Below, in pieces: positions 28,093-37,656 of a stretch of DNA of 64,000 nucleotides; position 1 is the stretch's first letter, and every line of letters starts with the position of its first letter. Source of the DNA: Chitinophagaceae bacterium. Its GTDB lineage: Bacteria; Bacteroidota; Bacteroidia; Chitinophagales; Chitinophagaceae. The notes beneath the pieces were generated by a model. It was not told the origin of the DNA. It made no database searches and worked only from the letters and a program-made list of their open reading frames with translations. The position numbers were made by a program, and so were the translations under genes. The stretch spans positions 1,695,001 through 1,759,000 of the forward strand of contig JADJPV010000001.1 in assembly GCA_016713085.1 (NCBI GenBank). Reading direction: 5' to 3'.

Positions 28093-28935
28093 ATGAATTT
28101 AGATATTGTTTTTGAGGTAATCAGAAAACGCTGGAAGCAATCATTGATCATCGTTTTCATTGCAACTGTTGCTGCAGGTGCTGTTCTTCTTTTACAAAAA
28201 CCATACTTCAGAAGCTCAGCTGTTTTTACTGCTGCCAATCCAAACCTGGGCGACCGTTCGAATATTTACCGTACCGAATTCTGGGAACAGTATTTTTATT
28301 ATGGAGGTGAGTTTGATAATGACCGTTTGATGGCTGTTGCAAAGTCGGAAGAGATGTGCCGGTTTATGGTTGACAGTTTTAAACTGATCAGCCACTATAA
28401 AATTAACGCATCAAATGAACGGGCTGCTTATTTAGCAGATTTTGAATACAAAGAAAATGTACGGATTCATAAAAATGAATTCGGGCATGTAAAAATAAAT
28501 GTGTGGGATACGGATAAGCAGCTTGCTGCAGCTATTGCCAATGCAATCATGAAACGGGTGAATGAAAAGAGTGTGGCTTCAGTGAATAATATGAAAGTGG
28601 AGATCCTGCAAAAGCTGCAGAAAGATTTCAACTCTCAGAAAGATTCTTTACAGCAGGTTGAAAAAAATCTGCAGAACAATGCCGAAGCGTTTCTTTCAGC
28701 AAGAAAACTCGATTTAATTACCCAGCTGAATGAAAAAGAAAAACTGATTCAGCAATTCAATACAAGTGTAAATAATGTAAGTGCACTTTTTGTAATTGAA
28801 GAAGCCCTGCCTGCGTTTAAAAAAGATAAGCCTCAAATTCTTGCAGGGATAATTATGGCAGCAGTTGTTTCTTTTGTGTTTTCAGTTTTATTTCTGCTTC
28901 TGCTTGAGTGGAAAGCCAGAAGAAAAGCAAACTGA
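28093..28935 (+). CDS. Wzz-like polysaccharide chain-length/co-polymerase protein
   Basis: This 280-residue protein has one transmembrane helix at residues 18-35 (IIVFIATVAAGAVLLLQ), a periplasmic region with a coiled coil (residues 175-225) and a second helix near 250-272, followed by a basic tail (EWKARRKAN). This is the topology of Wzz/polysaccharide co-polymerase 1 proteins without a kinase domain. The stop codon is followed after one base by the ATG of a ligase/polymerase-like gene, so they form an operon. The sequence is weakly conserved; the assignment rests on topology and neighbour. Confidence 0.72.
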   Translation: MNLDIVFEVIRKRWKQSLIIVFIATVAAGAVLLLQKPYFRSSAVFTAANPNLGDRSNIYRTEFWEQYFYYGGEFDNDRLMAVAKSEEMCRFMVDSFKLISHYKINASNERAAYLADFEYKENVRIHKNEFGHVKINVWDTDKQLAAAIANAIMKRVNEKSVASVNNMKVEILQKLQKDFNSQKDSLQQVEKNLQNNAEAFLSARKLDLITQLNEKEKLIQQFNTSVNNVSALFVIEEALPAFKKDKPQILAGIIMAAVVSFVFSVLFLLLLEWKARRKAN

Positions 28936-28936
28936 T

Positions 28937-30382
28937 ATGCTGCAACTTTTTTCAAAAGAAGAAATACTCAAATGGTGGATGCCTTCTCTGGCAGCAGTCA
29001 TGTTTATTGTAATGGGTATTATCCTTGAAGAAAACCTTTTACTTGTTCTTCCCTTTGTTGTATTGGCAGCGGTTGTCTTCAGCTCCGATATCAGGAAACT
29101 GTACTTCGCTTTATTGTTCGTTATTCCGTTATCAACCGAGTTTTCTGTTACAGCAACACTGTCAACGGATCTGCCCGATGAACCGATGATGCTGCTGCTC
29201 TCCGGGTCATTGATTGTTATTATGGTACTGAAGCCATCTGTATTCCCATCGCAGATAAAAAAGAGCAACCTCTTTTTGCTGGTATTGCTGCAGCTTACAT
29301 GGATGACAGTAACCATGTTGTTTTCATACGAAACATTCTTAAGTGTAAAATATATACTGGCAAAAACATGGTTCATAACAGCCTTTGTAATTGGGGGGAT
29401 GATTTTTTTGAAAACAAAGGAAGATTTTATTCTTGCATCAAAGGCGCTGATTTTTTCAATGCTGATTCCTGTCGTTATCAGCTTAACCAGGCATGCATTC
29501 AAAGGATTTACGTTTGAATCAATCAATGAAACCTTAACTCCTTTTTTCAGGAATCATGTAAACTATTCTGCTTTGATTGTTTGCCTGCTGCCGGTTCTTT
29601 TTATGTGGCGGCATTATTCAACCGGTCGTTCAAAAAAATGGGTTACAGCCTGTATCTTACTGTTCTTTGCCGCCTTAGTTTTTGCTTATTCAAGAGGAGC
29701 GTGGTTATGCTTAATCACTGGTACAGTAACATGGCTGGCAATAAAAAAACGATTTCTGTTATCATTAATTTTTACAGGCATACTGATTGCTGCCACTTCT
29801 TTATTCTGGCTGATACAGAATGAAAACTATTTAAAATTTGCTCCTGATTTTAATACAACAACACAACATACAAATATTGGCGAACACCTTGAAGCAACAT
29901 ATACGCTAAAGGATATGTCAACGATGGAGCGCTTTTACCGTTGGATTGCCGGGTTAAAGATGGTGAATGAAGAACTGCTGAAAGGCTACGGACCAAATAC
30001 ATTCAGCCTGCATTATAAAGAATATACGGTTGATGCATTTAAAACATGGGTAAGCAGTAATGAAGAAAAATCATCAGTACACAATTATTTTCTGCTGGTG
30101 AGTATTGAACAGGGAATACCAGGTCTTTTGCTATTGCTTGTTCTGCTGATCAGTATGTTCAGTATTGCTATTAAAGGTTATCATACATTAAAAGAACCCT
30201 TTGACCGCTCTTTAGCCATGTTGTGTGGAGTAATTTTGAGTATGATTGTAACACTCAACCTGCTCAGCGATTTAATTGAAACAGATAAAATCGGCAGCAT
30301 CTTTTTTATCGTTCTTGGAATATTGATTCATTTGCAGGTAAAAATGAAAGAAGAAAAAATTACAGCAGTTCATTTACAATGA
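28937..30382 (+). CDS. O-antigen ligase/polymerase (WaaL/Wzy)-family protein
   Basis: The ATG at 28937 (MLQLFSKEEILKWWM) gives 481 residues with about twelve transmembrane helices. The Wzy_C region shows VFAYSRGAWLCLITGTVTW, in which the Ser-Arg-Gly-Ala is typical of the family. A large periplasmic loop follows (residues about 300-370) with RWIAGLKMVNEELLKGYGPN and a VHNYFLLVSIEQGIPGL motif. Such proteins join or transfer polysaccharide chains at the outer face of the inner membrane. The upstream Wzz-like gene supports this. No glycosyltransferase operon is attached. Confidence 0.82.
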   Translation: MLQLFSKEEILKWWMPSLAAVMFIVMGIILEENLLLVLPFVVLAAVVFSSDIRKLYFALLFVIPLSTEFSVTATLSTDLPDEPMMLLLSGSLIVIMVLKPSVFPSQIKKSNLFLLVLLQLTWMTVTMLFSYETFLSVKYILAKTWFITAFVIGGMIFLKTKEDFILASKALIFSMLIPVVISLTRHAFKGFTFESINETLTPFFRNHVNYSALIVCLLPVLFMWRHYSTGRSKKWVTACILLFFAALVFAYSRGAWLCLITGTVTWLAIKKRFLLSLIFTGILIAATSLFWLIQNENYLKFAPDFNTTTQHTNIGEHLEATYTLKDMSTMERFYRWIAGLKMVNEELLKGYGPNTFSLHYKEYTVDAFKTWVSSNEEKSSVHNYFLLVSIEQGIPGLLLLLVLLISMFSIAIKGYHTLKEPFDRSLAMLCGVILSMIVTLNLLSDLIETDKIGSIFFIVLGILIHLQVKMKEEKITAVHLQ

Positions 30383-30662
30383 TCCTCCTTCCACAAACCG
30401 TGAAGTAACAAACATTTCTTTGGCATCCGTATTTCCCAGCAGGCAATCGATCATCTGTTCAAATGCAAGCTTGCCGAGTTTGTATCCACTTGTTTCTATG
30501 AAAGTAATTTCAGGATAGTATATTTTAGGAAAGTAACCATCACTTAATGAAATAATACCGGTTTCATTTGGCCAGGGTACATTCATTCTCTGCAGGCATT
30601 TCATTACACCGGTTAAAATTTCATCACTCATACAGAATATCGCATCCGGTTTTTGTTTCAGT
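30374..30662 (-). pseudogene. LacI-family regulator, C-terminal remnant
   Basis: About 95 residues of the end of a LacI/GalR periplasmic-binding-like domain remain: KPDAIFCMSDEILTGVMKC, YYPEITFIETSGYKLGKLAFEQM and a tail. Nothing of the helix-turn-helix or the first two thirds is present, and a stop codon in the same frame lies just upstream. The 3' end overlaps the ligase-like gene by 9 bp on the opposite strand. This is a truncated, non-functional fragment. Confidence 0.8.
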
Positions 30663-30965
30663 TAAAAATGCTCTTCGGTATTTATTCTGTGACCTTACTT
30701 TTTTTGCGCATATTCAATAGTAAGCCTGATCTTTTAATGCCTTTCTATATTACTCCTGAAGACTTTCAACAACTTAGGATGTTTGCAGTACAAGAATTAC
30801 AAAAACATACGCTAAATTCACTAAAGTTTAACAGCTGATGATTGCGATCGACCAAAGTAGAACCTTATGTATTAATTGACTGCAAATTAATATATATAAT
30901 CTGTGTTGTCCATTCTGCATCCTCGGCATAAACCTTAACCATCAACAATTTAAAACCTGCTGAAT
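30663..30965. other. Intergenic region with no supported gene
   Basis: About 300 bp between two gene remnants. A short plus-strand reading frame (30653-30838, ending LKFNS) is present but has no recognisable start signal or family. The segment before 30966 is AT-rich and may once have held the promoter of the SusC-type gene. Confidence 0.5.
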
Positions 30966-31298
30966 ATGATCTTGAAGAAACTTGCAAGAGGTATTCTCGT
31001 GATGCTCAGTTTGTTTTTGTTAGAAAATGCTCATCTGGCAGAAAGCGAATCAGTAACAGTTAAAGTAACCGAATCAAAAGGCGAGCCCGTTCCATCAGCA
31101 ACCGCAAAGGGCAAAAAAATTTCAACGACTACGGCACCCGAAGGATCTTTCCGTATCAGTGAGCCAACGGGAGCTTCCATCCTTGTTTGTTCATCTGTTG
31201 ATTTTGGTTCACAGAAACTAAGTATTTCCAGTAAAGACGGTGTTTCTGTTTTGTCAGTTTCTTTCTTTTATTATTTAAATATTTATTATTTCTCATGA
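30966..31298 (+). pseudogene. SusC/RagA TonB-dependent receptor, N-terminal remnant
   Basis: The 110-residue frame starts with a signal peptide (KLARGILVMLSLFLLENAH) and continues as the carboxypeptidase-like (CNA-B-type) domain found at the N-terminus of SusC/RagA receptors: VTESKGEPVPSATA, KKISTTTAPEGSFRIS and SSVDFGSQKLSISSKDG. The plug and barrel, about 900 residues, are missing. The frame ends in low-complexity sequence that abuts the start of the next gene. No SusD partner is present. The fragment is presumed dead. Confidence 0.72.
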
Positions 31299-32616
31299 AG
31301 AATGTATTGTTCATTGCTGTTATCAGCATGCTGCTGATTGCCTGTAAACCCAAAGGTGATTATAAAGCATTTACCACCGACCCCATTCTTTACAGTAAAA
31401 CCGTAAAGAAGCTCAACAATATTGTACTGGAGAATAATTTTCCTCCTATGATTGGTGCACGCAATTATGTATATGCAAATATTGCAGCATTTGAATGTGT
31501 GGCTGCAGGTGATCCAACGTATCAATCATTAAGCGGGCAAATCAAACACATGCCTGCCATGCCGAAGCCGGATACATCAAAGCAAATTGATTTTTCTCTT
31601 GCTGCATTGCTTTCATTCACCAAAGTGGGTAATGCCGTTACATTTCCGGAAGGAAGCTTAATGGATTATTACAACGAATTAAAGCATAAAGCTGATTCAT
31701 CAGGAATGCCCGAAGATGTACTTAAAAATACAATTGCTTTTTCTGATACGATTGTTGCAACTGTAATGAAATGGAGTAAAGGTGACAATTATGCCGCAAC
31801 ACGTGGTGCAGAAAAATACACAGTGAAAGATGAAGATGGCAGGTGGGTTCCAACACCCCCGATGTATGCAACGGCTATTGAACCGCATTGGGCCGAAATC
31901 AGGCCAATGGTATTGGACAGTTCTTCTATGTTTGCTATTCCACGCCCGCCAAAGTTTGATGTAAAAAATAAAAGCAGTGTTTTTTACAAAGCAATGATGG
32001 AAGTAAAAAATACCGGGGACAGTTTAACAGACGAACAAAAACATATTGCTGACTTCTGGGATGATAATCCGTTTATGATGCACGTAAGCGGACATGTAAT
32101 GTTTGCTACCAAGAAGTTTTCACCTCCCGGACACTGGTTAAACATAGTTGGTATTGCAGCAAAAACAGCTAAAGCAGATTTCAACACCACCGTAGCGGCT
32201 TATACATTAACTTCAATTGCATTCTTTGATGCATTTATCAGGGGCTGGCAGGAAAATATACAAGCAACTATATCCGTCCTGAAACAGCAATTAGTAAATA
32301 TGTCGACCAGGAATGGCGTCCTTATATTCAAACACCTCCATTCCCGTCTTATGTAAGTGGTCATGCAACCAATTCATCTGCGGCTGCAGAAGCAATGACG
32401 TATTGGTTCGGCGACAAATTATCATTTACAGATACTTCCTTACTGGAATTTGGTATTAAGAACCGGGAGATTCATTCTTTCCGTGCAGCAGCTGCAGAAG
32501 CAGCCATGTCAAGATTGTATGGAGGAATACACTACCGCTTTGATAATGATGAAGGATTAAAAGCAGGAAAGCAGATTGGCGAATTAATTGTTCAGCGTTT
32601 GAAATTAAAAAAATAA
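31295..32616 (+). CDS. Vanadium-dependent haloperoxidase/PAP2-type lipoprotein, one-base frameshift
   Basis: A lipoprotein signal (MKNVLFIAVISMLLIAC, Cys17 as lipidation site) precedes an all-helical PAP2/chloroperoxidase fold. The vanadate- or phosphate-binding motifs are present in order: a Lys ahead of NYIRPE, PSYVSGHATNSSAAAEA, and SRLYGGIHYRFD with the second His. The frame breaks near 32253: the first part ends artificially at 32356 and the second is open to 32616. One more A in the AAAA of 32253-32256 gives WQEKYTSNYIRPETA and one protein of about 440 residues. Such proteins act outside the cytoplasm as phosphatases or haloperoxidases; which one cannot be told here. Confidence 0.85.
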
Positions 32617-32720
32617 AGAGATGAGCGTAACGCCCGGATTCAGGTAAAGTAATCCGGGTGTTACAACAGAAATGAAACGGGGCAATGACGCATACCAGAA
32701 ACAACAATCAAACCCAAAAA

Positions 32721-33137
32721 ATGAAACAATTCAAATCAACTAAAATAGCTATGCTGCTGTTTTTTTTATCAGTAAGCTGGCGATCATCTGCACAAACAGA
32801 CATAGACGCTATTATGATGGAGAAGAATGCTTTTTGTGCCGGTGGCATGTACACTTACAATCCCTGGAAAAATTACCGGGAAGGAACATTAAAACGAACC
32901 AATGAAAATATTGGTAGGATTACTACCCAGGTGATTTAAGTGATGGGTAATTACGATGTTGGCAAAAAACTCAACCTCCTTTTTAATATTCCTTATGTAA
33001 CTACACAAACAAGTGCAGGTACATTACATGGCATGCATGGAGTTCAGGACCTGAGCGATTGTGAAGCAGGGTTAATCTGCGGAAATAAAGTGGGTATATA
33101 TGCAATTCAGCGTGCACAGACTAATGGTTCACAATAG
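32721..33137 (+). pseudogene. Outer-membrane transporter-family protein, truncated remnant
   Basis: The ATG at 32721 gives a signal peptide (MKQFKSTKIAMLLFFLSVS) and a mature start WRSSAQTDIDAIMMEKNAF. An in-frame TAA lies at 32937-32939. The same frame continues with MGNYDVGKKLNLLFNIPYV and SAGTLHGMHGVQDLS, characteristic of a Bacteroidota beta-barrel family. After DLS the sequence stops resembling the family and ends at 33137, so roughly half of the expected 280-300 residues is lost. It has both a nonsense codon and a truncation. Confidence 0.65.
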
Positions 33138-33233
33138 AAATATGCAGATAAGTTTTTCATATATTATCAGTAGATGTTAAACGACCCCCCCTGTTTCTAT
33201 CGGGGAGCTATTTTTTAAACAGTCAATCAACAC

Positions 33234-34370
33234 ATGAAAAAAATATTCTGGATCGGAAGTTTTGGTTTGATCTTATTTGAAATAGCCAATGTGTATTTCA
33301 TTATGCCCATGCCCGGCAGTCAGCAAATGAACAGTATTGATCTTGCTTATTCTCTGTTCAGTTACCGGTGGTTCCTGCGCATATTTTTTTCGGTTTTGAT
33401 TTTAACTGGTCTTGTAAAATCTTCCTGGAAAAGAAAGTGGGTTCCATTTATTCAGCTTGCATTGATTGCTGCTGTTATTTATATGACCAATTTTAAAATG
33501 GCAGCTGATGCTATGTTTCAACAGCCAAAGCAATTGATCATGGCGAAGACATCTGAGAATAAAGTTGACAGCAACCGTCTGGTGATTGGCGTAACGCTGA
33601 ATGAACAGTCAAAAGCATATACCATTCAGTATATAGGTTATCATCATCATGTGCAGGATACGCTTGCAGGCAAACCGATCCTCGTAACTTACTGTACTGT
33701 ATGCAGAACGGGCCGGGTATATGAACCAATCATTAACGGAAAACATGAAACCTTCCGTTTGGTGGGGATGGATCATTTCAATGCGATGATTGAAGATGCA
33801 ACAACAAAAAGCTGGTGGAGGCAGGCAACAGGGGAAGCTATTACAGGTAAGCTGAAAGGAACAACCCTGCCCGAACTGATGAGCACACAAACTTCATTGG
33901 CAAAATGGATAGAGCTTTATCCGCAAACATTGATCATGCAGGCCGATCCATCATTCGTAAAACAATATGATACTAGTTTCAGATTCGAAAGCGGAAAAAG
34001 TAAAAGCAAACTCACGGGAACGGACAGTCTTTCCTGGAAGAAAAAATCATGGGTTATTGGAATACAACCAGGCAAAGAAACAAAAGTATACGACTGGAAT
34101 AAATTTAAAGAGTCACGTATTATTCATGATACACTCAATCATTTACCGGTGTTAGTAATACTGTCAAAGGATCAAATTAGTTTTTTTGCTTTTGAGCTGC
34201 CGGCTGATGATGCAATATTTACCATCAGTAACGATACCATATTGCTGAATGGGAAAAAGTATCAGATCAATGGGAAGGGAATTGATACGAATTTCAATTT
34301 AAAACCAATACAGGCATATCAGGAGTTCTGGCACAGCTGGAAAAGCTTTCACACACAAAGCAGGCAGTAG
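33234..34370 (+). CDS. DUF3179 domain-containing membrane protein
   Basis: This 378-residue protein has three N-terminal transmembrane helices (residues 4-25, 43-63, 72-88) and a DUF3179 domain. Its marker segment is KPILVTYCTVCRTGRVYEP, with a Cys-x-x-Cys pair, followed by FRLVGMDHFNAMIEDATT and SWWRQATGEAITG. The biochemical function of DUF3179 is unknown, and the cysteine pair may bind metal or take part in thiol exchange. The gene stands alone and is convergent with an ABC permease 16 bp away. Confidence 0.82.
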   Translation: MKKIFWIGSFGLILFEIANVYFIMPMPGSQQMNSIDLAYSLFSYRWFLRIFFSVLILTGLVKSSWKRKWVPFIQLALIAAVIYMTNFKMAADAMFQQPKQLIMAKTSENKVDSNRLVIGVTLNEQSKAYTIQYIGYHHHVQDTLAGKPILVTYCTVCRTGRVYEPIINGKHETFRLVGMDHFNAMIEDATTKSWWRQATGEAITGKLKGTTLPELMSTQTSLAKWIELYPQTLIMQADPSFVKQYDTSFRFESGKSKSKLTGTDSLSWKKKSWVIGIQPGKETKVYDWNKFKESRIIHDTLNHLPVLVILSKDQISFFAFELPADDAIFTISNDTILLNGKKYQINGKGIDTNFNLKPIQAYQEFWHSWKSFHTQSRQ

Positions 34371-34386
34371 TACATTTAAAAACTGC

Positions 34387-35469
34387 CTAAGATCTTACGT
34401 CCAGCACATCCCGCAGTCCATTGCCAAGTAAGTTGAACGCAAGTACCAGTAGCATAATGGCAATACCGGGTGCGATGGCAAGCATGGGGTTATTGGTGAT
34501 GATGAAGTTGTAGTTTTCTTTGATCATTAATCCCCAGCTTGGTTGCGGAGGCTGTACGCCCACACCGAGAAAACTTAAACCGGCTTCAATGACAATGGCA
34601 CTGGCGAAATTGCTGGCCGCAATTACAATCACCGGCCCCATTACATTGGGTAAAATATGTTTGAAGATGGTTCTTGCATGGGAGAAGCCCATCGCCTTGG
34701 TTGCTTCGATATAATTCAGTTCACGAAGGCTGAGTACCTGTCCACGGATCAATCTTGCCACATTCACCCACAGTGTTAAACCAACAGCAAGGAATATCTG
34801 CCAGAAGCCTTTGCCCAATGCAAGAGTGATAGCAAAGACAAGTAGCAAAGTAGGAATGCTCCACACCACATTAATGAGCCAGAGAATGGCTTCGTCTACC
34901 CAGCCACGGAAGTAGCCGGCAACAGCTCCAAGAAAAATACCAACGGTAAGAGAAATGAGTACAGCAATCAATCCAACACTTAAACTGACACGTACACCAA
35001 CAATCAGGCGGCTTAAAATATCTCTGCCGAATTTATCGGTACCCAGCCAGAAAGTTTTGGTTGTAATAAGCTCACTTACTTTTTTCCCATTTAAAGAAAA
35101 TCTCATTGGTTCAGTTACAGCATCATCCACAAATTTTTCAATTGCAAGACTGTCTCCGTTTTGTTTGTAAGAAGTAATGGGGATGTAGTGATACCGGTCT
35201 TCTTTCCCAAAGAAGAATTCACTGATGACAGAACTGTTTGTTTGCTTTTCCTGTTCGATTTTAATGAACTGCTGTTTATATCCCGGCTTCTTTGCTGCAA
35301 TTTCCACAATGATCCTGTTTGCATCAGGAGTAGAATCAGGTGCAATAACATATGCCAGCAATGCCATGAGAAGGGAGAGTACAATAATCACCAAACCAAA
35401 CACAGCGCCTTTATTACGGCGCAGTTTTTTCCAGAAAATTTTAGTGAAAGAGTATTCCTGTTTTGACAT
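34387..35469 (-). CDS. ABC transporter permease, OppC/DppC family
   Basis: This 360-residue protein has an N-terminal OppC-N segment (KKLRRNKGAVFGLVIIVLSL), a long periplasmic insert (residues 45-140) and five further transmembrane helices. The EAA loop that contacts the ATPase reads YIEATKAMGFSHARTIFKH. Family members import oligopeptides or nickel. The partner permease, ATPases and binding protein are not in the window, so it is one orphaned subunit of a split system, as is common in this phylum. Confidence 0.88.
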   Translation of the reverse strand: MSKQEYSFTKIFWKKLRRNKGAVFGLVIIVLSLLMALLAYVIAPDSTPDANRIIVEIAAKKPGYKQQFIKIEQEKQTNSSVISEFFFGKEDRYHYIPITSYKQNGDSLAIEKFVDDAVTEPMRFSLNGKKVSELITTKTFWLGTDKFGRDILSRLIVGVRVSLSVGLIAVLISLTVGIFLGAVAGYFRGWVDEAILWLINVVWSIPTLLLVFAITLALGKGFWQIFLAVGLTLWVNVARLIRGQVLSLRELNYIEATKAMGFSHARTIFKHILPNVMGPVIVIAASNFASAIVIEAGLSFLGVGVQPPQPSWGLMIKENYNFIITNNPMLAIAPGIAIMLLVLAFNLLGNGLRDVLDVRS

Positions 35470-35473
35470 TGAT

Positions 35474-35620
35474 GCCCTAGCCCCTAAAGGGGAGTAATTA
35501 CGATTATAAAAAAATGAAGCTAACTAAATAAATTAAAAAAAGAAATCAAATTGATGGATTATAGTGATTTCAAATTTACTCAGACTGTTTATGGTTTCCC
35601 CTTTAGGAGGCGGAGGAGGA
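35474..35620. repeat. Two GC-rich palindromic intergenic elements
   Basis: One copy at 35474-35494 (GCCCTAGCCCCTAAAGGGGAG) and a degenerate inverted copy at 35595-35620 (TTTCCCCTTTAGGAGGCGG...) flank the gap between the ABC permease and the glycosyltransferase. Both belong to the GCCCCCTAAATCCCC/GGGGA family seen at several other junctions in this window. Confidence 0.65.
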
Positions 35621-35622
35621 TC

Positions 35623-36771
35623 CTACTTCACCTTTCTTCCTTTCCACTCATAGCTTCCAAACTTTCCCAGCCATCCTGCAATAACTGTATACAAAATATG
35701 AAAAGGCTGAGCCAGTGGAAACCAAACCAATAGTTTTTCTTTCTGAAAGAAAGACGCAACAGGTGTCAGGAACAACAGTTCAACAATTGTTTTGAACAGC
35801 ATACTTCCTGCCAGTAAAATCCATAATGTGCTGTTGAAAAATCCAGCAATAAAAAGTACAAGTAAAAATACATTCAATAAATACACCAGCAGCAATACCC
35901 AGAAGATTCGTTTGTCTTCATACTTGTCGGCCTTACTTGCCCAGCGTATCCGTTGCCGGAAAAACTCACCCATAGTTTCAACAGGTGAGGTAAGTACAAT
36001 GCTGTCTTCGGCTTTACAGTAGTGCACTTGTGTTGGAAATTGTTTATACAGTTTATACATCAGCAGCATATCATCGCCACTGGCAATATGATCCACATCT
36101 TTAAAACCATTCACTTTATAAAAGGCGTCTTTGCTGTAACAGAGATTAGCGCCATTACACATGCTGTGAAAACCGGCAGCAACTGATGCTCCCGTAATTC
36201 CCTGCAGACTTAAAAAGTCCAGCGACTGAAATAATTTAATGAAAGAGCTTTCTTCTTTCATGGCCACAGGTGCCGCAATAAAAACAATAGGCTGTTGTTC
36301 AATAATAAAAGCAAAGTTGAGTAGCCAGTTAGCAGGAACAATACAATCAGCATCTGTTGTAACAATGTATTTCCCTTTGGAATGCTCAACACCAATTTCA
36401 ATCGCTTTCTTTTTATACGAGTTGATCTTTTCTTTTACCACATCTTTCAATTGTATAACTTTTACTCCTGCAAATTGCTGTGCAGTTGCGACTGTTGCAT
36501 CATCACTGAAATCATCCATCACAATTACTTCATACAGGTGTTTGGGATAATTCAGTTGCTGAATAGATTGTAAACAGTCAGCAATATTTTTTTCTTCATT
36601 ACGTGCCGGTATAAGAATGCTGAAACTGGTTGCCGGCTGAAAACTGGCTGAAGGTTTTGTAAGTACAAGTTTCTTCCACCAGCTTTTATACAGTAAAAGC
36701 AAAATGGTATAAGGAATCAATAAAAAAATGCTGATCAGCAACCAGAGCATGGGTGCAAAATAATCATTCAT
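35623..36771 (-). CDS. Family 2 glycosyltransferase, membrane-bound
   Basis: This 382-residue protein has an N-terminal transmembrane helix (LLISIFLLIPYTILLLLY) and the GT-A domain with SILIPARNEEKNIADCLQ, VIVMDDFSDDAT and the DxD-type TTDADCIVP. A late RQRIRWASK motif matches the QxxRW of processive GT2 enzymes, and C-terminal helices follow. It transfers a sugar from a nucleotide sugar at the inner membrane. The gene overlaps the upstream alpha/beta hydrolase gene by 8 bp, so they are co-translated. Confidence 0.9.
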   Translation of the reverse strand: MNDYFAPMLWLLISIFLLIPYTILLLLYKSWWKKLVLTKPSASFQPATSFSILIPARNEEKNIADCLQSIQQLNYPKHLYEVIVMDDFSDDATVATAQQFAGVKVIQLKDVVKEKINSYKKKAIEIGVEHSKGKYIVTTDADCIVPANWLLNFAFIIEQQPIVFIAAPVAMKEESSFIKLFQSLDFLSLQGITGASVAAGFHSMCNGANLCYSKDAFYKVNGFKDVDHIASGDDMLLMYKLYKQFPTQVHYCKAEDSIVLTSPVETMGEFFRQRIRWASKADKYEDKRIFWVLLLVYLLNVFLLVLFIAGFFNSTLWILLAGSMLFKTIVELLFLTPVASFFQKEKLLVWFPLAQPFHILYTVIAGWLGKFGSYEWKGRKVK

Positions 36772-37576
36772 CGTTCAGCAGCGAAATAATGAAGGCGGCA
36801 TGTTTTTCCGTCAGTAACCGGTGACCGCTTTGCAACTCATGCACATGAATCCATTCTTTCGATTCTTTCTGAAAGCGGTATCCATTCTTTGCTGGAATAA
36901 CACGGTCATATGATCCAAATACAAGGTGAAGGGGAATTCTGTGTTCGGCAATATTTCTTTTTATCTGCTGCAGATTGGGTCTGAACTTCCGCATGGTTGT
37001 CCAGATGCGGTAAAGATCATCTCTCACTTTCTTTTCATCAATGTAACGGTGCACATACTTGGCTACACCGCTGTTTACCCATTTTCTGCGGTTCATCTGG
37101 TCAATAAAAAAGCCAAACCAGTGGGGATGCTGCATGGTGTATTTAAACAAACCATTGCCGAGCCATGTTTGGGTTGCCAGCCAGTACCAGCCATTAACGT
37201 TTAATCCATCCGGAGCCAGTAATACAGCTTTTTCTATTTTCTGCGGAATGCATTCCAGCAAACTCAAGCCAACCCTTCCTCCCATGCTGAAACATAAAAG
37301 ATGAATGCTGCGGTGGTTAAAATCAGGGATCATCTGTTCAAGCAAACCAATGAATTCTTTTACAGGGAAAGTGAGCTTGTTCTTCCATTTTGTTTCTCCA
37401 TGCCAGGGAAGATCAATAGCATAGATGGTGTAAACATCACTGATATATTTTTCAAGAAAGGAAAACGTTTCAGCTTCTTCACCAAATCCATGCAAACAGA
37501 GCAAAATCTTATTGCCTTTGCCACCTGTGAGGTAAGAAAACGAAGACTGATTATATGAAATGTATTGACGTTCCAA
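36764..37576 (-). CDS. Alpha/beta hydrolase
   Basis: This 270-residue protein has the oxyanion region LLCLHGFGEEAETF, the nucleophile elbow LLCFSMGGRVGLSL (Ser), the acid in HLVFGSYDRVIPA and the terminal His in ELQSGHRLLTEKH. There is no signal peptide. It is likely an esterase or C-C hydrolase of unknown substrate. It overlaps the start of the glycosyltransferase gene by 8 bp. Confidence 0.88.
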   Translation of the reverse strand: MERQYISYNQSSFSYLTGGKGNKILLCLHGFGEEAETFSFLEKYISDVYTIYAIDLPWHGETKWKNKLTFPVKEFIGLLEQMIPDFNHRSIHLLCFSMGGRVGLSLLECIPQKIEKAVLLAPDGLNVNGWYWLATQTWLGNGLFKYTMQHPHWFGFFIDQMNRRKWVNSGVAKYVHRYIDEKKVRDDLYRIWTTMRKFRPNLQQIKRNIAEHRIPLHLVFGSYDRVIPAKNGYRFQKESKEWIHVHELQSGHRLLTEKHAAFIISLLNDE

Positions 37577-37639
37577 GTAAGTATTCGCTAAATTAAAATT
37601 AAAAGTGCGAACAGATTCTTATTTAATGATTCCTGAAAT

Positions 37640-37647
37640 TAGATTTG
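37640..37647 (+). promoter_or_regulatory. Candidate -7 box TAGATTTG before the lysozyme gene
   Basis: TAGATTTG fits the Bacteroidota TAnnTTTG consensus. No good -33 TTTG is visible at the right distance. The box lies 9 bp before the ATG at 37657, so the mRNA would be nearly leaderless. Confidence 0.35.
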
Positions 37648-37656
37648 CACTCATTT

